The translations under genes were made by a program, and so were the position numbers. Below the pieces are notes generated by a model. The model did not search any database and was not told the origin of the DNA. It worked only from the letters and a program-made list of their open reading frames with translations. A stretch of DNA of 40,619 nucleotides. Source: Clostridia bacterium. Its GTDB lineage: Bacteria; Bacillota; Clostridia; RGIG6154. Each line of letters begins with the position of its first letter. Position 1 is the first letter of the stretch. The DNA lies in contig JAGAJK010000016.1 in NCBI GenBank assembly GCA_017626145.1, forward strand, positions 1-40,619, written 5' to 3'. Shown in pieces: positions 7,787-13,520 of this stretch.

Positions 7787-7817
7787 GAGGTTACGCATAC
7801 ATTTTATGCGTAACCTC
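7787..7817. terminator. 12-bp hairpin between the orphan promoter and the InlB-repeat gene
   Basis: GAGGTTACGCAT/ATGCGTAACCTC with a 7-nt loop. It follows the stop of the leftward 184-aa gene by about 20 bp and the rightward orphan promoter by about 30 bp. The T-tract is weak on both strands. It could be a terminator, an RNA structure or a protein site. Confidence 0.5.
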
Positions 7818-7836
7818 AATTCGTTTATATAGGGGT

Positions 7837-8391
7837 TTATTCCATTATGCCGACCATTTTATTTATATCGCCGTCCGAGTCTACTATGATAGTTTTTGTT
7901 TGGCTTGGTGCTACATATCCAAATCCGTCTATGTAGGCTTTATTTTCCTCTTCAATGATTTCGTTTCGTATTTTTGTTTCCTCATCCGTGAGGTAGCAGG
8001 TGTCTTTTGTCATAATTTCATCATTTGGATTTATAGGTTCTTCCGGATTCTTTTCCCATTTCGCATACAAAACATCAGGCTTTGTGAATTTGTATATTGT
8101 TACCTGATTCTGCTTTGTTCTTGGATCAGTGAACCATCCTTTGAATGTGTAACCGTATTTTGTTGGTACATAACTTTCAAGACTGATGCTCTCGCCGTAT
8201 CTTTTTGTTATTGGCCTGATAAAGCTACCGCCGTCTGATGCGAAGGTTAAGGTTACATTTCCCACGATTCCAAGCTCGTTGTCGAAGGTTACTCGGTATT
8301 TACTGAGCCACCAAGGTTTTGCAGTTGCCGATGCCGTTGTAGTTAGTAGCACAGTCACTGCTAATGCCGTACATAATACTTTTTTCTTCAT
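7837..8391 (-). CDS. Secreted protein with one InlB B-type repeat
   Basis: This 184-aa protein starts with a signal peptide (MKKKVLCTALAVTVLLTTTASATA). Residues about 40-112 match the InlB B / Listeria-Bacteroides repeat, with the hallmark PTKYGYTFKGWFTDPRTKQNQVTIYKF...LYAKW. The rest is acidic with no recognised domain, no LPXTG and no membrane tail. Such repeats occur in surface proteins that contact other molecules, but the partner here is unknown. GAGAGG precedes the ATG. It follows the SLOG gene in the same direction and has its own promoter, so it may be transcribed both independently and by read-through from the SLOG gene. It is cargo of the element. Confidence 0.8.
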   Translation of the reverse strand: MKKKVLCTALAVTVLLTTTASATAKPWWLSKYRVTFDNELGIVGNVTLTFASDGGSFIRPITKRYGESISLESYVPTKYGYTFKGWFTDPRTKQNQVTIYKFTKPDVLYAKWEKNPEEPINPNDEIMTKDTCYLTDEETKIRNEIIEEENKAYIDGFGYVAPSQTKTIIVDSDGDINKMVGIME

Positions 8392-8436
8392 AAAATTCTT
8401 CCTCTCTGATTTTTGTATTTACCTTTCGGCAACACA

Positions 8437-8465
8437 AACATACCACAGAAGATGGCATAAGTCTA
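8437..8465 (-). promoter_or_regulatory. Promoter of the InlB-repeat gene (promoter B)
   Basis: Minus-strand TAGACT (8465-8460), 17 nt, TATGTT (8442-8437), then TGTGTTGCCGAAAGGTAAA. It is nearly identical downstream to promoter A, pointing to a shared regulator or a recent common origin. Confidence 0.6.
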
Positions 8466-8473
8466 CGAAGGAA

Positions 8474-8962
8474 TTATTCTAATACATTAATCACATTTAC
8501 CCCTTTTCTTTTTGCGTAATCAATTGTGTTCTTTGTGCCACTCTTCTGCCCATTAAAAACGGCGATTACGAGGTTAGCTCTGTCAACCATCCATTCATTT
8601 CTTACTTGATAGCATCCTGTAAAGTAATGGTCGCTGATTTTCTTGACAATGTCTGCCTTTTTAATTATTTTATTGAATCTCATCTTTTCTGTTATGCTCC
8701 GCCTGCTCTCGAAATTTGGATGAGGCAATGCACATATCAGGTGTAAGTCCTTGCTTGATTTCTTTTTCTCTAATACAATTTCTGCAGCCCATATATCCAC
8801 GCCCATTGCCATGCCGGTTATAAAAGTTATATACCCATCTGCAATAGCATCATTTATTGCCTTTTCGAGTAGTGGTTTAATCTCTCCTTCTCCAAGTTCC
8901 ATTTTATCAGGACGATGTCCTGTGAAACAACATCTGTGTAATCTTAATTCTTCTTGATTCAT
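8474..8962 (-). CDS. SLOG-family (DUF1273/YpsA-like) nucleotide-binding protein
   Basis: The 162-aa protein has the N-terminal CCFTGHRPDK, the central ITGMAMGVDIWAAE and the C-terminal VIAVFNGQKSGTKNTIDYAKRKG motifs of the SLOG Rossmann-like superfamily, closest to DUF1273/YpsA. SLOG proteins are thought to bind or process nucleotide-derived ligands; no reaction can be assigned here. The ATG at 8962 has GGAGA upstream. Only 18 bp separate it from the left palindrome of the proposed invertible segment, too little for a promoter. In the sequenced orientation no good leftward promoter lies in the segment, and a leftward terminator does. Expression is therefore predicted to depend on inversion. 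Confidence 0.85.
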   Translation of the reverse strand: MNQEELRLHRCCFTGHRPDKMELGEGEIKPLLEKAINDAIADGYITFITGMAMGVDIWAAEIVLEKKKSSKDLHLICALPHPNFESRRSITEKMRFNKIIKKADIVKKISDHYFTGCYQVRNEWMVDRANLVIAVFNGQKSGTKNTIDYAKRKGVNVINVLE

Positions 8963-8980
8963 AGTTTTTCTCCATTAGCA

Positions 8981-9000
8981 CACATAATCAGCATTATGTG
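8981..9000 (+). repeat. Left inverted palindrome of the switch region (IRL)
   Basis: CACATAATCAGCATTATGTG: two 8-bp arms around CAGC. The reverse complement occurs exactly at 9210-9229. The arms around a short core look like a tyrosine-recombinase core site. Confidence 0.85.
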
Positions 9001-9019
9001 TGTAACTAAGACAGCTGAA

Positions 9020-9046
9020 ACAAAAAAATCACCCTTGTAGGTGATT
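9020..9046 (-). terminator. Leftward intrinsic terminator inside the switch segment
   Basis: On the minus strand AATCACC/GGTGATT with a 6-nt loop runs into an unbroken T-run (complement of 9022-9028). It would stop transcripts coming from the recombinase gene before they reach the SLOG gene in the present orientation. Confidence 0.8.
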
Positions 9047-9154
9047 GCAGTTACCACAAATTCAAAAGAGCCTCAGACCAATGAGTTCGATTTTTTCATT
9101 GGTCTATTTGCTATGTGCAAATTTTATGAATTCGTTCTATTTATCTCTGAAACA

Positions 9155-9183
9155 TTGACCTTTATGTATTTTCGTGGTATAAT
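9155..9183 (+). promoter_or_regulatory. Rightward promoter inside the switch segment
   Basis: TTGACC (9155-9160), 17-nt spacer, TATAAT (9178-9183): eleven of twelve consensus bases. In the present orientation it fires toward the 3' end of the recombinase gene and meets a hairpin plus T-tract within about 45 nt. Confidence 0.75.
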
Positions 9184-9208
9184 TTATTTTGAATTTTTAA
9201 TTGTTTTG

Positions 9209-9237
9209 CCACATAATGCTGATTATGTGGTCTTTTT
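9209..9237 (+). terminator. Right palindrome acting as terminator for the switch promoter (IRR)
   Basis: The 20-bp palindrome 9210-9229 (reverse complement of IRL) can fold as CCACATAAT/ATTATGTGG and is followed by TCTTTTTAATTTT. It is thus both a putative recombination site and an intrinsic terminator for the adjacent rightward promoter. Confidence 0.7.
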
Positions 9238-10081
9238 AATTTTGCATCCGCACAAGTCCCATTCTTTGCATTTGTCTGCGATGGGGTGAGCCATTTTCTA
9301 TGGTATAGATTCTGGTAGTGTTTACGCTTGAGTGTCCGAGTATATCTGCCAGGCGAACGATATCCTTTTGCAGTGAATAATATGTCCGTGCAAACAGATG
9401 GCGGAGGTTATGTGGGAATACTTTTTCTTTTGATACCCCTGCGGTTTCACACAATTGTTTCATCGATTTCCATATCGAGTGCCGATCCACAGGCTGACCT
9501 TTTCTTGTTACAAATACACTGCCCGAAGTGATATGCTTTTCCTTTATATATTTTTTAAGGAGAGTACACAATTCTCTCGGCAGAATTATCATTCGTATTT
9601 TACCTTTCAACCTAACCTGAGCCTGTCCTGTCATCACAGAATTTACATCCACATATTTTAATTCACTTACACGAATCCCTGTGGCACATATCGTCTGCAT
9701 AATGAGGTAGAGCCTTTCGTTCTTTTTGCTCTTTGCCGCTTTTAAAAGTCTTTCATACTCAGCCTTAGTCAGTTCCTTTTCGCTCTGGCAGAAGATTTGT
9801 CTTTGCACTTTTAAGTTCTTAACTTTCAGGTCATATCTTTCAATGTAATTGAAGTATCCATTGAGGGAAGACAGAACTGAGTTCACACTTGCCGGGGCAT
9901 ACTGCTGTGTTAACATGTTTTTATACTCCAGCACAAGCGTTTTTGTAAGTTCATTACCCTCTGTCCAATTTACAAATGCAGTGATGTCACGGATATATTT
10001 TTCTATGGTGACAGAGCATTTTTCTTCCTCGATTAAATAATTTTTGTAGTCTTTAATAGTGCGTTTAGTAATTTCATTCAT
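9236..10081 (-). CDS. Tyrosine recombinase (XerC/D-size), candidate invertase
   Basis: This 281-aa protein has an N-terminal core-binding domain (about residues 5-90) and a catalytic domain with a full set of residues: Arg137 in TGIRVSELK, Lys161, His224 and Arg227 in HNLRHLF, His250 in LGHSSVNTT and Tyr259. It lacks the arm-binding domain of the element integrase and is much shorter, like Xer and simple inversion recombinases. It ends with a basic tail (HRRQMQRMGLVRMQN). The ATG at 10081 has AAAGGAG upstream; the longer frame to 10141 has no good site. Its stop is 6 bp from the right inverted palindrome, which makes it the natural candidate to invert 8981-9229. A leader peptide and hairpin precede it. 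Confidence 0.9.
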   Translation of the reverse strand: MNEITKRTIKDYKNYLIEEEKCSVTIEKYIRDITAFVNWTEGNELTKTLVLEYKNMLTQQYAPASVNSVLSSLNGYFNYIERYDLKVKNLKVQRQIFCQSEKELTKAEYERLLKAAKSKKNERLYLIMQTICATGIRVSELKYVDVNSVMTGQAQVRLKGKIRMIILPRELCTLLKKYIKEKHITSGSVFVTRKGQPVDRHSIWKSMKQLCETAGVSKEKVFPHNLRHLFARTYYSLQKDIVRLADILGHSSVNTTRIYTIENGSPHRRQMQRMGLVRMQN

Positions 10082-10168
10082 TTTCAACAACTCCTTTGAT
10101 TTTATTTTACCACCAATGATAAAATATATAAGGGTTGTCAATGTTTCAGCTTATATGAATATTAAAGG

Positions 10169-10207
10169 GCGACTGCTAATTCTAAAACCGAATTAACAAT
10201 CGCCTTA
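10169..10207 (-). terminator. Attenuator-like hairpin upstream of the recombinase gene
   Basis: On the minus strand GGCGATTGTTAATTC pairs with GAATTAGCAGTCGCC (two G-U pairs) around a 7-nt loop, followed by CTTTAAT. It overlaps the end of a 15-codon ORF, an arrangement like a leader attenuator, but the T-tract is short. Confidence 0.5.
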
Positions 10208-10229
10208 AGTCATTCGTATGCTTTGCCAT
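10182..10229 (-). CDS. 15-aa leader peptide candidate
   Basis: The ATG at 10229 has a near-perfect AGGAGGTGA site upstream and encodes MAKHTNDLRRLLIRF. It lies 27 nt downstream of promoter C, and its 3' half forms one arm of the hairpin 10169-10207. It encodes consecutive Arg and Leu codons. It may couple translation to transcription of the downstream recombinase gene. It could also be a chance short ORF after a strong ribosome site. Confidence 0.4.
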   Translation of the reverse strand: MAKHTNDLRRLLIRF

Positions 10230-10255
10230 AATTATTTCACCTCCTGCTGACACAA

Positions 10256-10284
10256 AGCATACCACAAAAGAGAGAGAAAATCCA
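10256..10284 (-). promoter_or_regulatory. Promoter of the leader peptide / recombinase unit (promoter C)
   Basis: Minus-strand TGGATT (10284-10279), 17 nt, TATGCT (10261-10256), then TTGTGTCAGC. The GTGGTATGYTTTGTGT segment is shared with promoter B. The -35 box is weak. Confidence 0.5.
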
Positions 10285-10293
10285 CGAAGGATT

Positions 10294-10659
10294 TTACAAT
10301 TTCCCATGTCTTTTCTTGACATTTTCAATTGCCATCTCTTCAATGTCTTCCATGTAGTACTGAGTATAGGCACCACTCATGATCATCGTTTGCTTTTCAA
10401 TGCTGACAGCAAATTTGAAAAGCATATCGGCGACTCTGTCTGTATGACCTGCGATTGTACAATCTACCGCCTGAACCAACAACTTATTCATGTATGTACC
10501 TATGCTATCATATTGAAGCTTTGAGAGATATTCTTCGATAGCTTCGTAGCAAAACGCACTCTCACTTTTGTAGCCAAGGTCCTCAACATAATTTTTAATT
10601 TGTCTTTGGACCTTGACAGGAACATTGAAAGTCATCTTTACTTTTCTGTCCTTCTTCAT
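10294..10659 (-). CDS. Ribbon-helix-helix-type mobilization accessory protein (putative)
   Basis: The 121-aa protein opens MKKDRKVKMTFNVPVKVQRQIKNYVEDLGYKSESAFCYEAIEEYLSKL, the strand-helix-helix pattern of CopG/MobC-like DNA-binding proteins (about residues 5-50). The rest is helical. It follows the relaxase gene by 18 bp in the same direction and has GGAGGTGAAAATACT before the ATG. Position and fold suggest an oriT-binding accessory factor or autoregulator of the mobilization operon; the assignment is by pattern only. Confidence 0.6.
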   Translation of the reverse strand: MKKDRKVKMTFNVPVKVQRQIKNYVEDLGYKSESAFCYEAIEEYLSKLQYDSIGTYMNKLLVQAVDCTIAGHTDRVADMLFKFAVSIEKQTMIMSGAYTQYYMEDIEEMAIENVKKRHGKL

Positions 10660-10677
10660 AGTATTTTCACCTCCTAA

Positions 10678-11808
10678 CTACATTCCATGATGGATACCCA
10701 TCGCAGAATCTTTTCTGTATTCTTTTGTTCTCTCTTTTGAATCCATAATTGATTTTGTGAACCCCTCCTTGATGTCATAGTCAATCGACTGCTCAAACAT
10801 TTTACAGAGATTGAATACAATGTCAGCATAGACCGGCGTAGCTTTGACTGTATTTGTATATAAATTGTTCTGCTTATTGTCGTAGAGAGTCGCTTTTAAA
10901 ACAGCATTTGCCAAGCGTTTTTGGAGATTAAGATTGTTCTCCAGACTATCGAAACATTTTTCAGGATCCTTGCGATAATATTTCAAGAGAGCCAGCTGAA
11001 CCTGACACCATTCTTGATACAATTCTTGTAGGTTTTTATCCTTACTTACAACTTTTACAACCGCATCGACTTTGTCCTTTTGTTCACGGGAAAGGAACTG
11101 ATAATTTTTCTTGCCGGTGTATCCTGCAAGAGACAATTTCAATTCATAAAACGCATCGACAAACTCATCGGGAGCTTGACCGACATCAGCACTAAACTCA
11201 CTGACCTTTTCTTTCACGGACTCAACAAGTTTATCTCGAAGAGATTGTCTTTCATCATAGAGTTGTTTCATCTCATCTTTGAATATAGTTTTGGTCAGCG
11301 ACTCCTTGTAGCGTTCATAGTCTCTCGGACAAATAAATTCGCCACCGGGTTCTTTATTATACACAAGAAAATGTACATGATAGTGGCCAGGCTCTTTGTG
11401 AAACGCAGCGTACCATTTCATATTCTCGGCAGGAATTCTATGGAAGGATGCAATCTCAAACTGCTTTGACCTGAGAAGATTTCTCCATGCATCAGGTGTA
11501 TCATATCCGAGTCTTTCTGCATCAGTTTGTCTGAGAGATATAATTTCTTCCCAGACAATTCCTTTGTGATGATATATTTCCTGCGATGCCTTATGGAGAT
11601 TTACATAGTCCTCTTGACCAAACAAACCATGTTCGCCCATCTTTACAACCCCAGGTCTCTCGGCAGCATATTGAGTGAACACATCCGACCTGTACCTTGT
11701 ATTAATTGTTTTATCAACTCCATCTCTTTTTGAAATATATTCCGTGAATCCGCCACCGACAGGTTTGCCTGTCTTGCAGTAGCGTGTAGATATAAAAACT
11801 TTACTCAT
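10678..11808 (-). CDS. MobP-type relaxase
   Basis: This 376-aa protein carries the relaxase metal-binding motif in PGHYHVHFLVYN (His142, His144, His146), preceded by KGIVWEEIISLRQTDAERLGYDTPDAWRNLLR, typical of the MobP2/MobP3 families of Firmicutes mobilizable elements. The candidate nucleophile Tyr lies near the N-terminus (STRYCKTGK or FTEYISKRDG), but I cannot say which. The C-terminal half is helical, without a primase or helicase domain. The ATG at 11808 has GGAGG upstream; the frame runs to 12015, but that part overlaps oriT-like repeats. It should nick oriT and lead the strand into a helper conjugation channel. Confidence 0.85.
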   Translation of the reverse strand: MSKVFISTRYCKTGKPVGGGFTEYISKRDGVDKTINTRYRSDVFTQYAAERPGVVKMGEHGLFGQEDYVNLHKASQEIYHHKGIVWEEIISLRQTDAERLGYDTPDAWRNLLRSKQFEIASFHRIPAENMKWYAAFHKEPGHYHVHFLVYNKEPGGEFICPRDYERYKESLTKTIFKDEMKQLYDERQSLRDKLVESVKEKVSEFSADVGQAPDEFVDAFYELKLSLAGYTGKKNYQFLSREQKDKVDAVVKVVSKDKNLQELYQEWCQVQLALLKYYRKDPEKCFDSLENNLNLQKRLANAVLKATLYDNKQNNLYTNTVKATPVYADIVFNLCKMFEQSIDYDIKEGFTKSIMDSKERTKEYRKDSAMGIHHGM

Positions 11809-11880
11809 ATTTTTTCCTCCAATCTCAAAAATTCTTGTAATTTTGAAGATACCTGTTTTGACACCTGCTGAAACGCCCAC

Positions 11881-12010
11881 ACGGTGCGGTCTGACGGGAA
11901 TACCGCACACCCAAACCGCACCGTAAGATGCATTTTCCAATCTCTCCGCCGGGCTTTGCACGGCGATGTGAGCCTGCTTGGGGCGGAAAGCGCACCAAGC
12001 TTTATCCTGC
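11881..12010 (+). other. Candidate origin of transfer (oriT) with MOBP nic motif
   Basis: Upstream of the relaxase is a GC-rich, repeat-rich stretch. A perfect 10-bp inverted repeat ACGGTGCGGT/ACCGCACCGT lies at 11881-11890/11915-11924. A shorter one, GCTTGG/CCAAGC, lies at 11976-11981/11995-12000. Directly after it comes TATCCTGC (12003-12010), matching the YATCCTGY nic consensus of MOBP relaxases. The order (inverted repeat, then nic, relaxase divergent) is as expected. Confidence 0.6.
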
Positions 12011-12323
12011 TTCAATTTATTCCGCCGATTTTCCTGTCAAATTAAGTCTATTTTCATGCGGCAATTTTATCATTTTCACAGTATTTATTTTGTATGCGTA
12101 ACTTTACTTTCCTCTATGATGTATTATCCTATACCTTGCATTTCTTTTTCCAATATCTATGACAGTTATGTTACAATTAGTTACGGAATCGATTCTTCGA
12201 CCTTATCACGCGGTATATTTGGCGGGTACAAGCGATTAACTTTTCATGGTAGTGTAACTACCTTACCACAAGATTTTTACTTTAAAACCTGCTGTTACGG
12301 TTGCGTTCAAACCGATAAATAAT
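12011..12323. other. Non-coding stretch between oriT and the HTH gene
   Basis: I see no gene. It holds an AT-rich stretch and a small hairpin, GGTAGT/ACTACC (12248-12262). A TATGCGTAAC motif at 12093-12102 is shared with the hairpin at 7787-7817. The relaxase promoter probably lies here, but no clear -35/-10 pair stands out. Confidence 0.4.
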
Positions 12324-12764
12324 TTATGCGGATGCTTTCGGATTCCTTGTGTTGTATTCATCAATACTCCTTTGGGCTTTTTTCAGCGCTGTCTCTTGTT
12401 CGGCTCTTTTCATCTGCTTTTGATGATAATATTCAACTGCATCCTGTATTGGACGGATTGTATATTTCAGATTACCATTTCGCTTTGTGCCATCTTTTAA
12501 AATAATTTCAGTGGGTTCGGTATAAATTAAGCATTTATCTTCAAGTTCTTTTACATATTTACTAACAGTATTTACACTTTTAATATTAAGAGCTTTGCCG
12601 ATAGTTTTATAACTTGGATAGCACTGATAAGTTTTCCTGTCCTCGATATATATGAGATAAAAATATATTGCCAGTGCCGTTGTACTCAAATCCAATTGCA
12701 TAATACAGTTTGGTAATATAAACTTATTACTTAATTTGTTTTGTTGCTTATATAAATAATTCAT
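12324..12764 (-). CDS. Winged-helix HTH protein, replication-initiator-like
   Basis: The 146-aa protein has an HTH_36-type winged helix at about residues 25-100 (LSTTALAIYFYLIYIEDRKTYQCYPSYKTIGKALNIKSVNTVSKYVKELEDKCLI) and a charged helical tail. Such proteins in Firmicutes mobile elements are replication initiators or regulators. It overlaps the 124-aa gene by 4 bp (ATGA), so the two are translationally coupled. It has no separate catalytic domain, so autonomous replication cannot be claimed. Confidence 0.65.
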   Translation of the reverse strand: MNYLYKQQNKLSNKFILPNCIMQLDLSTTALAIYFYLIYIEDRKTYQCYPSYKTIGKALNIKSVNTVSKYVKELEDKCLIYTEPTEIILKDGTKRNGNLKYTIRPIQDAVEYYHQKQMKRAEQETALKKAQRSIDEYNTRNPKASA

Positions 12765-13135
12765 GCTGCTCCTCCTTTTGAATTTTTATTTGGATATTTC
12801 AAATCATACTCTGCAAGCAATTTCATCAACCCATCCTCATTTATGACACAAAGAATAATTAAATACATCAAAATCTCCAATCCAAATTTTCGATTCAATC
12901 TTACAAATATTTTAATTGCACTGTCCAAATGTTCAGGCATCATTCTCTCTGAAAGCATGTATCTTATTTCATCATTGCTATAGGTTTTATCTCCAACCTT
13001 GAATTCTTGCATATCCCACAACCGACTTATTACATGTCGAGAAAATGCTTTTAGTCTACCATTGGGAAATTCAATATTTGTTGATGGATGATAGAAAGTT
13101 CTCTTCAAATAATCTTTAAATTCATATGTTTTCAT
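12761..13135 (-). CDS. Hypothetical protein of the xis-rep operon
   Basis: I do not recognise this 124-aa protein. It has a basic N-terminal half (FPNGRLKAFSRHVISRLWDMQEFKVGDKTYSNDEIRYMLSERM) and a hydrophobic helix near residues 80-97 (KFGLEILMYLIILCVINEDG). It lies 16 bp after the excisionase-like gene and overlaps the HTH gene by 4 bp. Conserved position in a control operon suggests a DNA-handling or regulatory role, which is inference. Confidence 0.6.
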   Translation of the reverse strand: MKTYEFKDYLKRTFYHPSTNIEFPNGRLKAFSRHVISRLWDMQEFKVGDKTYSNDEIRYMLSERMMPEHLDSAIKIFVRLNRKFGLEILMYLIILCVINEDGLMKLLAEYDLKYPNKNSKGGAA

Positions 13136-13151
13136 AGTGTAAATTCACCTC

Positions 13152-13358
13152 TTACATAACATTAATTTTTGTCTCAACCCATTGTTTGAAATTCTCTTTG
13201 GGAACAATCAATCTGTTCCCAACTTTCAGCGACGGAAAATCTTTTTCATGCATTAATTCGTATGCACTCGAAATGGATATTCCCAACACTTTTGCAACTG
13301 TATCTGCATTTAGAAACAGAGGCAGTTCATCATAGGTTTTATAGATTGATTCTTTCAT
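13152..13358 (-). CDS. Excisionase-like helix-turn-helix protein
   Basis: This 68-aa protein matches the HTH_17 / excisionase family: PLFLNADTVAKVLGISISSAYELMHEKDFPSLKVGNRLIVPKENFKQWVE. The helix-turn-helix is at about residues 16-38, followed by a wing. Such proteins direct integrase toward excision or regulate element genes. GGAGGAGTGA precedes the ATG. It is the first gene of a three-gene leftward operon and diverges from the DUF6076-like gene. The shared 160-bp intergenic region has three direct repeats that may be its binding sites. Confidence 0.8.
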   Translation of the reverse strand: MKESIYKTYDELPLFLNADTVAKVLGISISSAYELMHEKDFPSLKVGNRLIVPKENFKQWVETKINVM

Positions 13359-13400
13359 TTGTAATCACTCCTCCGAGATAGATGTTACACTCATTTTGTT

Positions 13401-13501
13401 TATTCTCTATTTTTATTTTAACAAAATACTTGCATTTTGTAAATAGATGTTCTATAATTAAAATATATTCTCTATTTTTGAATATGTATTATCTATTTTT
13501 A
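13401..13501 (+). repeat. Three direct repeats TATTCTCTATTTTT in the divergent control region
   Basis: Copies lie at 13401-13415, 13466-13480 and 13487-13501 (consensus TATTMTCTATTTTTR, one mismatch at most between copies). A related inverted half-site, AAATAGA, is at 13441-13447. They flank a rightward promoter and lie next to a helix-turn-helix gene, so an operator role is likely. Confidence 0.55.
13430..13458 (+). promoter_or_regulatory. Promoter of the DUF6076-like gene
   Basis: TTGCAT (13430-13435), 17-nt spacer, TATAAT (13453-13458). Transcription would begin near 13465, at the second of the three direct repeats, so binding there should repress. Confidence 0.65.
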
Positions 13502-13520
13502 GAATTTTTTGGAGGACAAT

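Larger units (their letters stand above)
8981..9229. other. Candidate invertible regulatory segment (phase switch)
   Basis: A 249-bp non-coding segment is bounded by inverted 20-bp palindromes. Inside are a leftward terminator (9020-9046), a 10-bp hairpin (9075-9105) and a rightward promoter (9155-9183). The right boundary lies 6 bp past the stop of a tyrosine recombinase gene and the left boundary 18 bp before the SLOG start codon. Flipping would aim the promoter at the SLOG gene and turn the internal terminator away. The present orientation would be OFF for the SLOG gene. The arrangement is seen in sequence; inversion itself is inferred. Confidence 0.6.

Noticed and set aside
8981-9229. The palindromes as a miniature transposon (MITE) carrying its own terminal repeats
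   Set aside because: The 20-bp ends are themselves palindromes, I see no obvious target-site duplication outside them, and the content is a promoter and a terminator next to a recombinase. A switch explains more, though a MITE origin is not excluded.
12011-12323. A rightward protein gene upstream of the HTH operon
   Set aside because: The open frame is AT-rich, Cys/Phe/Ser-rich shadow sequence without a ribosome site and overlaps the oriT candidate.
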